Shown here: piece after piece, positions 1 through 8,233 of the stretch
Layout: each line of letters starts with the position of its first letter
Position numbering within the stretch: the first letter of the stretch is position 1
Assembly (NCBI GenBank): GCA_033855775.1
Contig: JAWVFT010000094.1
Span: 1 to 17,840 of the forward strand
Direction of reading: 5' to 3'
Length of the DNA: 17,840 bases
Origin: DASVTR01 sp033855775
GTDB taxonomy: Bacteria; Acidobacteriota; Blastocatellia; Pyrinomonadales; Pyrinomonadaceae
Notes under the pieces: generated by a model
Databases searched by the model: none
The model's input: the letters and a program-made list of their open reading frames with translations, nothing else
Told to the model about the DNA's origin: nothing
Translations under genes and position numbers: made by a program

Positions 1-33
1 CGGCCTTCATCATGATGAAGGCCGCCGCTTTTT
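1..33 (+). terminator. Perfect palindrome with T-run, probable intrinsic terminator
   Basis: Positions 1-24 are a perfect 24-nt palindrome (10-bp stem, CATG loop), followed by CCGC and a five-T run at 29-33. On the plus strand this is a plausible intrinsic terminator for a gene to the left of the window. It also lies just past the stop of the minus-strand gene ending at 63, so it may end that transcript as well. The T-run needed on the minus side would fall outside the window and cannot be seen. Confidence 0.55.
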
Positions 34-62
34 CCGTTTGAGTAGCCGCGAGCGATAAGAGC

Positions 63-1247
63 TTAGCTGTCGCCCTTCTCAAGCAATCTGGACGGGTCTG
101 TCCGCGGAGTCAGTTCGTCCATGTTCAGCCGCAGCATTCCCCCGGCGTCCGAATATTTCTCTGTGGCCGTCTGCTGCGCGCGCCGTCGCATGAAGACGAG
201 GCCGCCGAAGAGGCCGCCGACGGCGAGACATAAAAGAGCGGAGATGCCGGATGCTCTGATGACGCCGACAATCAGGCCCGAAGTCGTCTCGTTGTATTCC
301 TTCATGGCGCGATCCCAAGCGCGCGGATTATCGCCGAGCCACTGCACGACCTTCTCGTAGCTGATGCCGTCAATCAACTGCTCGGCAGCCTTCTCGTCCG
401 CTCCGCCAAAGACGAAGACCGAATAGTTGCCCACGCGACGATAAGCCGTCGGCACGGGCTGGCCCGCGTCGCGCAGTTCTTTCAGCCGCAGAGCGATGCG
501 CGCATCGTTCTCTATGGAGAGTTGCGGCGTGCCAAACTCGACGATGATTAGTTGCGCGGAGCCGTATGAAGCGGCGACGGCTTCCGTCCCGCCAGCGAAA
601 TCAATCGCGTCGAGCGCGGGCAGGTTTCCGGTCGCTTCCTGCAAAGCTGGCTGGCTGACGGCGAAGACGGCTCGCTCGCGCGCCCTCTCCCAATCCGGCA
701 GATGCTTAACGAGAGCAGGAATCTCGTTTTCGTCCGCCCGTAGAGTTTCCGCAAGGCTGCGCGCGAGCGCGTTCATCGCTTCGACGTTGCCTTCAGCTTT
801 GCCCACACCGTTGACACGAACGAAGGTCGCGCCCTTAAAAAACATTACGCTCTTCGGAGCGACGTAGCTGGCCGTTCCGGCGTCGCCGATTTTCATAGCC
901 TGCGATGAATCGCTGCCACGACTTTGCAAAGCCATCGAAGTGAGCAGGGCGTAAGCGCTTGAATCCGAGCGCGTCTTAAAAAGCGCGACGATAAACTTCT
1001 CGCCGCTCTCGTTGCGATACGCGCGCTCCGTCGTATTCAAGATGCCGTAGTCTTCCGGGTTGCGGGCGGCAGTCGCGGCGCCGGGCGAAGGTTGGGCCGC
1101 GCCCTGCGCGCGAAAGTCGCCGAGTTTGTCCGGCAATACTTTGGCCGACTCTTCCGGCGATAAGACCGGAGCGGCCAACACAGGAACGAAGAGAAACGAT
1201 AACAGAGCGGCAACTAAAATCTGTTTTGAGATGAAGCGGAGTCGCAA
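63..1247 (-). CDS. Secreted, membrane-anchored DUF6599-like protein
   Basis: Function unknown. The protein has an N-terminal hydrophobic signal segment (about residues 3-25, after a basic start), a soluble alpha/beta-looking body, and one C-terminal transmembrane segment (about 325-350) followed by RRR and a short cytoplasmic tail. The bulk should therefore face the periplasm or exterior. The body resembles acidobacterial DUF6599 proteins, including a segment near 75-130 about expression of a fold with alternating strands, but this is recognition from memory. I place the start at the TTG at 1247 because GAAAGG lies 9 nt upstream (1257-1262) and it gives a canonical basic signal-peptide start; no ATG is available. 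A longer reading starts at the TTG at 1277, with its AAAGG only 3 nt away. It is the last gene of a probable three-gene minus-strand group, 119 nt after the PH-domain gene. Confidence 0.6.
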   Translation of the reverse strand: MRLRFISKQILVAALLSFLFVPVLAAPVLSPEESAKVLPDKLGDFRAQGAAQPSPGAATAARNPEDYGILNTTERAYRNESGEKFIVALFKTRSDSSAYALLTSMALQSRGSDSSQAMKIGDAGTASYVAPKSVMFFKGATFVRVNGVGKAEGNVEAMNALARSLAETLRADENEIPALVKHLPDWERARERAVFAVSQPALQEATGNLPALDAIDFAGGTEAVAASYGSAQLIIVEFGTPQLSIENDARIALRLKELRDAGQPVPTAYRRVGNYSVFVFGGADEKAAEQLIDGISYEKVVQWLGDNPRAWDRAMKEYNETTSGLIVGVIRASGISALLCLAVGGLFGGLVFMRRRAQQTATEKYSDAGGMLRLNMDELTPRTDPSRLLEKGDS

Positions 1248-1256
1248 AATAGAAGA

Positions 1257-1262
1257 CCTTTC
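1257..1262 (-). promoter_or_regulatory. Ribosome binding site deciding a TTG start
   Basis: On the minus strand GAAAGG precedes the TTG at 1247 by 9 nt. It favours that codon over the TTG at 1277. Confidence 0.45.
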
Positions 1263-1366
1263 ACCAAACCAATCCAAGAGCCTTTAACCTTTAGAACCCG
1301 GAAACGTTTGGATGTTCCGCCCGGAATCCCGGTTGTGTCCGGCAGAGAGAGAGGCTCGCGTTTAGT

Positions 1367-1999
1367 TTAGTGCCAGCGGCGCAGTTCACGCAAAAGCAGG
1401 TCGGCGTGCGCGCGTGGGTCATGGATGTTGCGCAGGATAGTCGTCCCGCCAAACTCGCTGGCGTTGTCCACCACCAGATTGCCGTAGCCGAGCAAGCGTT
1501 GCGGGATGTTGGCCGAGACTGTCACGTCCTGAATGTTGCGCAAAGGAATGTTGCGCGTCTTGCGCGCGATGAGTCCTTCGTCAATCTCTATCTTGGAGTC
1601 GGTCAAGGTGTAGCGAACCATGTTGCGCTTGAGATGATAGTAAGCAGGAATCAGGAGCAGCCCCAACGCGAGCGGCAGCCAAATCCACCAAGGGATGGAA
1701 AACCACGGAATCATAGCGAAGAGAGCCGCCAGCAGAATGCCGCCGAGAGCCGCTGCGACGTAGCCGACTTTGATAAACATCATCGTCGGACGAATCGTGA
1801 AAATCGTCCGCTCAACATCCTTTGAGCCTTCCTGCCGCGCAGGCGTAGCAGTGGGCGCAGTGGGCGCAGGAGGAGACGCAGTGACGCTCTGCGCCGGACG
1901 CGCCACGCGCGTCACTTCCGGGTCAATGGCCGTCGCGCCGCAGCCTCCGCAGAAACGCTGGTTGGCAGGAATGTACGCGCCACAGTTAATACAATGCAT
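1367..1999 (-). CDS. Zinc-ribbon and bacterial PH-domain (YdbT/bPH2-type) membrane protein
   Basis: A 210-aa protein in three parts. Residues 3-20 form a zinc ribbon with two CxxC knuckles (C3/C6 and C17/C20). A Pro/Ala/Thr-rich linker covers about 28-57. Two membrane segments (about 77-97 and 103-121) then lead into a C-terminal bacterial PH domain (about 125-205) containing the YTLTDSKIEI and IPLRNIQDV strands typical of the bPH2 (YdbT) family. It should be an inner-membrane protein with zinc ribbon and PH domain in the cytoplasm; the substrate or partner is unknown. The ATG at 1999 is supported by GAGG 9 nt upstream. The upstream receiver-domain gene stops 11 nt before this start, and its TGA runs into this binding site, which suggests an operon and coupled translation. 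Confidence 0.82.
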   Translation of the reverse strand: MHCINCGAYIPANQRFCGGCGATAIDPEVTRVARPAQSVTASPPAPTAPTATPARQEGSKDVERTIFTIRPTMMFIKVGYVAAALGGILLAALFAMIPWFSIPWWIWLPLALGLLLIPAYYHLKRNMVRYTLTDSKIEIDEGLIARKTRNIPLRNIQDVTVSANIPQRLLGYGNLVVDNASEFGGTTILRNIHDPRAHADLLLRELRRWH

Positions 2000-2010
2000 C
2001 TCTCGCTACC

Positions 2011-3597
2011 TCATTCGGAACTGCCGGCGAGCCGCACGCTGGCGAGCAAGTCTGCCGGGTCGTAAGGAGTTTGAACGATAGTTCGCGCGCCAAGCTCAAG
2101 AGCTTCACGACGCGCGCTTTCGTTGCCGCGTGAAATAAGCAGGACGACGGGCAGCGTCAGGCGTCCGCCGCTCTGCTTGCGCAGCCGTCGCAGCATCTCC
2201 ACGCCGTTGATGCCATGCAAATCATAATCGAGCAACAACAAATCCGGGCGCTCGATGCGCAGCAAGTCCAGAGCTTGCTGGCCGTCAAAGGCCGCGCGCG
2301 CTTCGTAGCCTGCCGAGCGAATCAGCGAGTTGAGTTGAGCCATCCGCGCGGCGTCCGAAACCGTGAGCAACAGGCGGCGCGGCATAATCGCTCCCTGCGC
2401 TCGACGCTCAAGTTCGCGCGCCGCTGCTTCCGAAGCCAGACGCGAAGCATCCGCCGCGCTCAAGGGCGCGCCGTTGCCTCTCGACGCAGCGCTTCCCGCG
2501 GCCAAGGCTCCCGCGCCCGCAGTCTCTCTGGTCGCTTGCCTTTCAACACCGCTCGCGGCTGGCGGCGGTTGCGCGACAAACGGCTTTGCCATCGGCGTCG
2601 CAGTCTCTTTCAATGAAGCGGCCTCCGGCTTGTTGACCGGCGGTGCGACGATTGATGTCGTGACTGACGAGAGAGTGTCCGTCACCTTCTGCGCGCTGTA
2701 AGCGACGACGCGAGCCGCCGCGGTGTTGCCAAGCCGCGCAAGGCTGACGGACTGCTCGGCCTTCTCTATCAAGCCTTCGACATCGGAGCCTTCCGCCGGG
2801 AAAGAAGCGAGGCCGATGACAATCTCGCCGTCGGCGCGCTCCATCATAAATTCGCCGCGCAGCTTAGAGAGAGCTTCGGTCGCCGCGTGCGCCTGCATGC
2901 GCGGCAAATAGACGAGCAAAGTCGTCGGGCCATAGAAAGCCACGGCATCAATGCGGCGTAGTTGGAGTTTGAAAAAGCCGTGCGCTTCGGCCAGAATACG
3001 GTCGCGCGCTTCCCTGTCAAACGAATCGTCGCCCTCGCGCGCCATCGCATAGATGAGAGCCAGCGTGCCCTTTGCTCCGGCTCGCGCGGCCTCGCGCACG
3101 CTGTCGAGCATCAACATGAAATTATCTATCTCAAGGCGTTGGTCGCCGACTGTCAAAGCGGCGCGGCGTCCGGCTTCGACGCGCCAGAAGAGAGCGTCGA
3201 GCCGCGCCAGCATCCCGGCGGGCGCAGTCTCCAACCAGAAATAGTCGTCGGCCCCGATGCTCAAGGCGGAGTTGCGTGCAGCCTGTTCGTCATCGCTCCA
3301 AAGCAGCACGAGCGGCAGCGCGTAGGTCGCAGGCTCCGCGCGCAGGCGGCGGGCCAGCGCGATGCCGTCCGCGCCTGCGCCCGCGTCGCCCGTCTCAAGA
3401 ATCATCAGGCAGACTTCTGGATTGAAGAGACTGATTGAACGAAGCGCAGCCCCGCGCGTCGTCAACAAGATTTCATAACCGGCGGTCGCCAGCGTTTGCG
3501 ACAAAGTGTCCGACCGCCCGGAGTCCGCGATAATCAGAGCACGGCGTGGCCGGGACGCGCCCGTCTGTGTTGAGTCGGTTGAAGCGTTATTCGACAA
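2011..3597 (-). CDS. Degenerate receiver / GGDEF-like / receiver regulatory protein
   Basis: A 528-aa cytoplasmic signalling protein. The N-terminal receiver-like domain (about 19-135) lacks an Asp at the expected phosphorylation site: after PEV the strand reads CLMILET, so Ile/Leu/Glu occupy that position. The middle domain (about 150-300) has the GGDEF fold pattern, but the signature is replaced by YGPTTLLVYLP, so cyclase activity is not expected. An Ala/Pro-rich linker (about 310-400) leads to a second receiver domain (about 405-525). That domain keeps the acceptor Asp in PDLLLLDYD and the Ser in LLIS, but has Thr where the conserved Lys should be (QTPYDP). No DNA-binding output domain is present, so it may act through protein contacts. 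The start is a TTG at 3597, supported by AGGAGG 11 nt upstream. It heads the group with the PH-domain protein. Confidence 0.8.
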   Translation of the reverse strand: MSNNASTDSTQTGASRPRRALIIADSGRSDTLSQTLATAGYEILLTTRGAALRSISLFNPEVCLMILETGDAGAGADGIALARRLRAEPATYALPLVLLWSDDEQAARNSALSIGADDYFWLETAPAGMLARLDALFWRVEAGRRAALTVGDQRLEIDNFMLMLDSVREAARAGAKGTLALIYAMAREGDDSFDREARDRILAEAHGFFKLQLRRIDAVAFYGPTTLLVYLPRMQAHAATEALSKLRGEFMMERADGEIVIGLASFPAEGSDVEGLIEKAEQSVSLARLGNTAAARVVAYSAQKVTDTLSSVTTSIVAPPVNKPEAASLKETATPMAKPFVAQPPPAASGVERQATRETAGAGALAAGSAASRGNGAPLSAADASRLASEAAARELERRAQGAIMPRRLLLTVSDAARMAQLNSLIRSAGYEARAAFDGQQALDLLRIERPDLLLLDYDLHGINGVEMLRRLRKQSGGRLTLPVVLLISRGNESARREALELGARTIVQTPYDPADLLASVRLAGSSE

Positions 3598-3608
3598 ACT
3601 ACGTTGAG

Positions 3609-3614
3609 CCTCCT
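3609..3614 (-). promoter_or_regulatory. Strong Shine-Dalgarno sequence supporting a TTG start
   Basis: On the minus strand a full AGGAGG lies 11 nt before the TTG at 3597. No ATG is available nearby, so this fixes the start of the receiver-domain gene. Confidence 0.6.
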
Positions 3615-3653
3615 CGGCTGTCTGCGCGCGGGCTGATGACAGAGACGCTATTC

Positions 3654-3682
3654 ATCATACAAAAAATAAGTTGTCCGCCGAA
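3654..3682 (-). promoter_or_regulatory. Candidate promoter for the receiver-domain operon
   Basis: On the minus strand a good -10 (TATGAT, 3654-3659) is preceded by an A/T-rich stretch. A poor -35 (TTCGGC, 3677-3682) lies 17 nt away. Only the -10 is convincing. Confidence 0.3.
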
Positions 3683-3702
3683 ATAGAAAAGGACATCAAT
3701 AT

Positions 3703-3776
3703 TCGAAAGTCCAAAGTCTAAAGTCCAAAGTCAAGCGCACGGTCTTGACTTTGGACTTTAGACTTTGGACTTTCGA
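3703..3776. repeat. 33-bp perfect inverted repeat made of AAAGTCC-type heptamers
   Basis: The left arm 3703-3735 and right arm 3744-3776 are exact reverse complements, with an 8-nt spacer (CGCACGGT). Each arm is a run of heptamers AAAGTCC / AAAGTCT in phase. It lies between the receiver-domain gene and the stop of the lytic transglycosylase gene, which ends at 3785, so the right arm is immediately downstream of that stop. It could act as a terminator or mRNA-stabilising hairpin for the transglycosylase transcript, though no clear T-run follows. The same heptamer recurs within truB at 9626-9709. Confidence 0.9.
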
Positions 3777-3784
3777 CTTGTGTT

Positions 3785-4597
3785 TTACTGGCTGACGAGT
3801 TGCAGCCTGCCGTCCGGCAAGCGCACGGCGAAGACGTGTCGTTCGTAAGTGGTCAGCGGCAAGGGCTGCTGCTCTGCGGCGACCGATGCCACCTGGCTGG
3901 CGGTCGCGGGCAGAGCGTCGCGCGCCGTCTGCGGGTCGCGCATCAGGCGATAACGCTGCGTGATGCGACGCACGTACTCCTGCGTCTCGCGGTACGGCGG
4001 AATCCTCCGGCCATACTTCATCACCGCGCCCTCGCCCGCGTTGTATCCGGCCAAAGCCAGAGCCACGTCGCCGTCGAAATGGTCAAGCAGATAACGCATG
4101 TAACGCGCCCCGCCTTCTATGTTCTGGCGCGGGTCGAAGATGTTCGTGACGCCGAAACGCGCAGCCGTGAACGGCATCAACTGCATCAGCCCGCGCGCCC
4201 CTTTGGGCGAAATCGCAGACCGCTGGAAAGAAGATTCCTGATGCATCTGAGCGTAGAGCAACACCGGGTCAACGCCGTTGCGCGCTCCGGCCTCGGCGAT
4301 GAAGGAGTCTATCTTCGAGTCGCCGGTGGTAAAGCCGTCGAGCGACTTGCTGGCCGTCATCGCCACGGCTCGCGTGTAGACGAGCGCGGCGGGCCGCATC
4401 TCGCCCTTTGCCCCCGCGCCGATTTCCTTCAGCGTCGAGCGCACAGTCTTCGACGGAGGCAGCGATGCTGTGGTCCGCACAGTCTCAAGGCGCACGCCGT
4501 TCGACGTGTCGAAATTATCGAAACGATAGCCGCTCTGAGCCAGCGACGTTGTTGCGCAAACGAGCGCGAGCAGGCAGATAAAGGGGAACTTTTTCAT
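3785..4597 (-). CDS. Secreted lytic transglycosylase (SLT domain)
   Basis: Cleaves the MurNAc-GlcNAc bond of peptidoglycan in the periplasm, by family. Residues 1-21 are a signal peptide (MKKFPF, then a hydrophobic core ending SLAQ). The SLT/lysozyme-like domain covers about 95-215. It holds the catalytic Glu (E121 in QESSF), then ARGLMQLMP, the NIEGGARYMRYLL helix and the ALAGYNAGEGAV motif, and ends with the RETQEYVRRI helix, all standard for Slt70-type catalytic domains. The ATG at 4597 is chosen over an upstream one at 4657 because AGGGA sits 8 nt before it and it gives a clean signal peptide. It diverges from a secreted peptidoglycan-binding protein, so the two may act together on the cell wall. 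The 270-aa length fits a single-domain enzyme without the long superhelical Slt70 region. Confidence 0.92.
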   Translation of the reverse strand: MKKFPFICLLALVCATTSLAQSGYRFDNFDTSNGVRLETVRTTASLPPSKTVRSTLKEIGAGAKGEMRPAALVYTRAVAMTASKSLDGFTTGDSKIDSFIAEAGARNGVDPVLLYAQMHQESSFQRSAISPKGARGLMQLMPFTAARFGVTNIFDPRQNIEGGARYMRYLLDHFDGDVALALAGYNAGEGAVMKYGRRIPPYRETQEYVRRITQRYRLMRDPQTARDALPATASQVASVAAEQQPLPLTTYERHVFAVRLPDGRLQLVSQ

Positions 4598-4693
4598 CTT
4601 GCTTATCCCTGATGCTGTGATTAAGAGACTGCGCCGTGGTGGGATTGCAACCAGCAATTATGGAGCAAAGAGCAATCGGAACTTCTTCGTCGC

Positions 4694-4743
4694 GCCTCGT
4701 TCGAGGCCGTAGAGATAATAGCACGCTGTTAAATTTAGAACAA
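4694..4743 (-). promoter_or_regulatory. Promoter of the lytic transglycosylase gene
   Basis: On the minus strand TTGTTC (4738-4743), a 17-nt spacer and TATTAT (4715-4720) form a plausible sigma70-type promoter. Transcription would start near 4707, giving a leader of about 110 nt. At that start lies a 14-nt dyad, GCCTCG-TT-CGAGGC (4694-4707), a candidate operator or 5' hairpin. Confidence 0.5.
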
Positions 4744-4892
4744 CACTTTTCCACAACGGCCAACACATTTCGCGGCGCGGTAATTCTTAAAGAGCGGACT
4801 GATTTGAGGTTTGGAGAGACAGCTTTTGCAATTATTCTTGCGGGTTGGAGCGTTTTTTCTTTTGCTCTGGGAGAAATTCGGTGGAAAAGGTA
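4744..4892. other. Gene-free part of the divergent intergenic region
   Basis: The 4598-5006 gap lies between the divergent transglycosylase and peptidoglycan-binding genes. Outside the promoter elements listed separately I see only A/T-richer sequence, and no supported gene, RNA or repeat. Confidence 0.5.
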
Positions 4893-4923
4893 TTGACAAG
4901 GGCATTATGATGAGGGCGATTTA
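4893..4923 (+). promoter_or_regulatory. Candidate promoter of the small peptidoglycan-binding protein gene
   Basis: A perfect -35 (TTGACA, 4893-4898) is followed by only a weak -10 (GATTTA, 4918-4923, 19-nt spacing). A better-looking TATGAT at 4906-4911 is too close to that -35. The start point is therefore unresolved. Confidence 0.3.
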
Positions 4924-5006
4924 AGCCACTCTCCTCGCGTCTAGATTTTAGGCGCGCAGGCTCCGAGCGTCTGACGTTAATCAACTACTGAGAAGGAGAA
5001 TGAGAT

Positions 5007-5360
5007 ATGAAAAGAGTCCTCACGGGGCTGGTCACGCTGTCGTTGCTGATGGCTTTCGCGTTGAGCGCAAGCGCGCAGAACGCGAACAACTCGAACACGA
5101 CGGCAGCGCAAAACACGAACGCCCCGAAGAAACGCGCCCCCATCTTTCGCGCCACGAAAGACCAGATTAAGCAGGCACAAGCGATTCTCAAGCAGCGCGG
5201 CTTTTATCAGGGCGAGCAGACGGGTCAACTCAACGACGACACGCGCGCCGGTTTGAGGAAATTTCAGGAAGCGGAAAAGATTAAAGTGACCGGCACGCTC
5301 AACAAGGTGACGCTGGAAAAGATGAACATCACGCTGACGGATAAGCAGAAGGCTATGTAG
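5007..5360 (+). CDS. Small secreted peptidoglycan-binding-domain protein
   Basis: A 117-aa exported protein. Residues 1-23 are a signal peptide (MKRVLTG, hydrophobic core, ASA-Q cleavage site). An Asn/Thr/Ala-rich linker (24-40) and a basic stretch (KKRAP) follow. A single PG_binding_1-type domain then spans about 51-108, with the usual pattern of QIKQAQAILKQRGFYQGEQTG, LNDDTRAGLRKFQ and a closing VTGTLNKVTLEKM helix. It presumably binds cell-wall peptide stems; no catalytic domain is attached, so it may be a structural or adaptor protein. A clear AAGGAG (4993-4998) lies 8 nt before the ATG. It is followed by a strong terminator and is probably monocistronic. It diverges from the lytic transglycosylase gene. 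Confidence 0.9.
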   Translation: MKRVLTGLVTLSLLMAFALSASAQNANNSNTTAAQNTNAPKKRAPIFRATKDQIKQAQAILKQRGFYQGEQTGQLNDDTRAGLRKFQEAEKIKVTGTLNKVTLEKMNITLTDKQKAM

Positions 5361-5408
5361 CCGTCGCCTGCCTTTCAAGAGCAGCGAAAGTCACAGCGCG
5401 AAAAGCAG

Positions 5409-5460
5409 CAAGGCCGGCGTGTCTTCCTCGAACGGGAGACGCGCCGGCCTTGTTGTTTCT
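5409..5460. terminator. Bidirectional intrinsic terminator between convergent genes
   Basis: An 11-bp stem (CAAGGCCGGCG at 5409-5419 with CGCCGGCCTTG at 5442-5452) continues inward with GTCTTCC pairing to GGGAGAC around a TCGAAC loop. A T-rich tail follows on the plus strand. On the minus strand the run read out of alaS is CTGCTTTT. It therefore suits both the plus-strand peptidoglycan-binding gene and the minus-strand alaS. Confidence 0.85.
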
Positions 5461-5494
5461 GCTTTCGGTCGCGGCACTGCTCTGTTGTCGGAGC

Positions 5495-8176
5495 TCAGCC
5501 GAGCAGTCGCTCGACGACCGCGTAGCTGGCTTCGAGGGCTTCGGCGAGTTTGTCAGGCTGTGTGCCGCCGCCTTCGGCCATGTCTGGTTTGCCGCCGCCG
5601 CGTCCGCCGACAATCGGCGCGAGTTCTTTGATGACCTGACCCGCCGGGACGCGCTTTGTTAAGTCGGGCGAGGTGCGGACGATGAGCGAGACTTTGCCTT
5701 CGCTGCTGCGACCGAGGACGACGACGCCGGAGCCTGTGCGCGCGAGCAGCGTGTCGGAGAGTTGGCGCATTCCGGCGGCGTCGAGGCCGCTGGCTTCGCG
5801 CGCGAGGACTTTGACGCCGCCCGCGACTTCGCGCGCTTCGTTGCCGTTGCCGGATGAAGCGCCGACTGCGCCGGTGGCAATCTTCATGCGTAGCTCGTCG
5901 GCTTCGCGGCGCGCTTTCTTGAGTTCCTCCTGAAGACGACTGACGGCAGCGGGAAGCTCCGTGCGCGAGGCGCGCAGGTCTGAGGCAACCTGGTCAACGA
6001 GGGCTTCGGTTTCCTGAAAGCGCGTGAAGGCGTCGGCCCCCGTGACGGCGCGGATGCGGCGCGTGCCGGAGGCGATGGATTCGTCGCTGGTGATTTTGAA
6101 GAGGCCGATGTCGCCTGTGGCGCGGACGTGTGTTCCGCCGCAGAGTTCTTTGGAGAAGCCGGGGACGGTCAGCACGCGCACCTGCTCCGCGTACTTCTCG
6201 CCGAAGAGAGCCATAGCCCCGGAGCGCATCGCTTCATCGAGCGAGAGCACGTCCGTCTGCACGCGCTCGTTGCGGATGATTTGATAATTGACGAGCCGTT
6301 CAAGCTCTGCTATCTCGTCGCGCGTCAAGGGCTGAAAGTGCGTGAAGTCGAAGCGCAGGTAGTTGGGCGCGACGACGGAGCCAGCCTGCTTGACGTGCGC
6401 GCCGAGGACTTCGCGGAGGGCTGCGTGCATGAGGTGCGTGGCGGTGTGATTGCGGCGCGTGGCGTCGCGTTTCTCCGTGTCCACCTGCGCGGTCACTTCA
6501 TCATTGACGCGCAGGGTGCCGCGTTCGACCGTGACGCGATGGATGACGAGGCCGCTCGTGGGAGAGATGGTGTCGTTGACGAGGACGTGCGTGTTGCCGT
6601 GGGCGAGCGTCCCTGTGTCGCCGACCTGTCCGCCCGATTCGGCGTAGAAGGGCGTGCGGTCGAGGACGACTTCGCCGTCTTCGCCTTCGTTCAATTCCTG
6701 CGCTTCGTCTTCGTTGACGATGAGGGCAAGGACGCGCGCCCCGTCGAGGCGTGTGCCTTCGTAGCCTGTGAACTCGTTGCGACCAACGCGCGGGGCGACG
6801 ACTCCATAAATCGCCTTGGTCTTGGTGTGGGCGGCGGCGTGTTCGCGCACTCCGGTTTGTTGAATCTCCTTAAGGGCAGCGTCGAAGCGTTCGTTGAAGG
6901 CTTCCTCTTCGAGACGAAAGCCGCGCTCTTCCATGCTGACGCGAATGAGGTCGCGGGGCGTGCCGAAGGTGTCGTAGAGGCGCGCGAGTTCCTTATAGTC
7001 GGGCATCGCGCCGTCGTTGTTGACGGCGAAAAGGGCGTCCAGCTTTTGCAGGCCGATGGTGAGCGTGGAGCTAAAACGCTCTTCTTCGAGCTTGACCATG
7101 CGCTCTATGAACTCGCGCGAGGCTTCGAGTTCGGGATAGGCTTCGCGCATGAGGCCGACGACTTCGTTGGCGACCTTGTAGAAGAATGAATCTTCGAGGC
7201 CGAGGGCGTGGCGTCCGTGGTAGATGGCGCGGCGCATGATTTTTCTTAGGACGTAGTTGCGTCCTTCGTTGCCGGGGAGGATGCCGTCGGCGATGGCGAA
7301 GGCTGCTGTGCGCGCGTGGTCTGCGATGACGCGCATGCTGAAGCCTTCCTGCGTTTCCGGCTCGTAGTTCCTATCGGCGAGTTGAGCCGTGTAGTCAACG
7401 AGCGGGCGCAGGAGGTCTGTATCGTAGTTCGACTTGACGCCTTGCAGGACGACGGCGAGGCGTTCGAGGCCCGCGCCCGTGTCCACGGAAGGCTTGGGCA
7501 AGGGCGTCTGGACAATCTCGCCGCTCTCGTTCTTCGCGCGTTCATACTGCATGAAGACGAGGTTCCAGATTTCCATCGTCGTATCGCCGGGGCCGTTAAC
7601 GAGGTCGGGGCGATTCTTCGTTGGGTCTGAGGGGTCGTCGCCCATGTAGTAATGAATTTCGCTGCAAGGGCCGCAGGGGCCAGTGTCGCCCATCTGCCAG
7701 AAGTTGTCTTTGTCGCCGAAGCGGAGGATGCGTTCGGGCGCGGCTCCGACTTCCTGCCACAACTGCGCGGCATCGTCGTCGGTGGTGTAGACGGAGAACC
7801 AGAGACGCTCGACGGGCAGTTTCAGTTCGTTGACGAGCAAGTCCCATGCGTGCTGTATGGCTTCGCGCTTGAAGTAGTCGCCGAAGGAGAAGTTGCCGAG
7901 CATCTCGAAGAAGGTCTGGTGGCGCGCGGTCTTGCCGACTTCATCGAGGTCGTTATGCTTGCCGCCCGCGCGGATGCACTTTTGCGACGAAGTGGCGCGC
8001 GTGTAATCGCGCGGCTCCGCGCCCGTGAAGACATCCTTGAACTGGTTCATCCCGGCGTTGGTAAAGAGCAGCGTCGGGTCGTTCGCGGGCAGCAGCGGGC
8101 TACTGCGCACAACGCGATGCCCACGGCTCTCGAAGTAGTCCAAAAATTTCTGTCGAATCTCGTTTCCGGTCATCAT
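5495..8176 (-). CDS. alaS: Alanyl-tRNA synthetase
   Basis: Charges tRNA-Ala with alanine and edits mischarged Ser/Gly. The catalytic class II core occupies the N-terminal part, with SSPLLPANDPTLLFTNAGM, the RCIRAGGKHNDLDEVG-like region and HQTFFEMLGNFSFGDYF, all highly conserved in AlaRS. The editing domain carries the zinc site H577-x3-H581 (HTATH) and C679-x3-H683 (CGGTH). A coiled-coil segment (about 735-770) and a C-terminal DHHA1-type domain with the Gly-rich GGRGGGKPDMAEGGG follow. The 893-aa length matches the family (E. coli about 876). I prefer the ATG at 8176; the ATG at 8173 is possible, and an upstream TTG at 8182 is not needed. No strong Shine-Dalgarno is visible. It lies downstream of recX on the same strand, an order also known in gammaproteobacteria, but here 520 nt apart. 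Confidence 0.98.
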   Translation of the reverse strand: MMTGNEIRQKFLDYFESRGHRVVRSSPLLPANDPTLLFTNAGMNQFKDVFTGAEPRDYTRATSSQKCIRAGGKHNDLDEVGKTARHQTFFEMLGNFSFGDYFKREAIQHAWDLLVNELKLPVERLWFSVYTTDDDAAQLWQEVGAAPERILRFGDKDNFWQMGDTGPCGPCSEIHYYMGDDPSDPTKNRPDLVNGPGDTTMEIWNLVFMQYERAKNESGEIVQTPLPKPSVDTGAGLERLAVVLQGVKSNYDTDLLRPLVDYTAQLADRNYEPETQEGFSMRVIADHARTAAFAIADGILPGNEGRNYVLRKIMRRAIYHGRHALGLEDSFFYKVANEVVGLMREAYPELEASREFIERMVKLEEERFSSTLTIGLQKLDALFAVNNDGAMPDYKELARLYDTFGTPRDLIRVSMEERGFRLEEEAFNERFDAALKEIQQTGVREHAAAHTKTKAIYGVVAPRVGRNEFTGYEGTRLDGARVLALIVNEDEAQELNEGEDGEVVLDRTPFYAESGGQVGDTGTLAHGNTHVLVNDTISPTSGLVIHRVTVERGTLRVNDEVTAQVDTEKRDATRRNHTATHLMHAALREVLGAHVKQAGSVVAPNYLRFDFTHFQPLTRDEIAELERLVNYQIIRNERVQTDVLSLDEAMRSGAMALFGEKYAEQVRVLTVPGFSKELCGGTHVRATGDIGLFKITSDESIASGTRRIRAVTGADAFTRFQETEALVDQVASDLRASRTELPAAVSRLQEELKKARREADELRMKIATGAVGASSGNGNEAREVAGGVKVLAREASGLDAAGMRQLSDTLLARTGSGVVVLGRSSEGKVSLIVRTSPDLTKRVPAGQVIKELAPIVGGRGGGKPDMAEGGGTQPDKLAEALEASYAVVERLLG

Positions 8177-8233
8177 AAACAAAGCTCAGCTTTCAACTCT
8201 CAAACACAACCAGCGCGCCCCACGCGCCTCACA

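Noticed and set aside
3800..4612. 270-residue plus-strand frame opposite the transglycosylase
   Set aside because: His/Arg-rich shadow; the minus strand carries a clear SLT domain and signal peptide.
6128..7189. 353-residue plus-strand frame opposite alaS
   Set aside because: Antisense to an unmistakable AlaRS; long shadow frames are expected from GC-rich codon bias.
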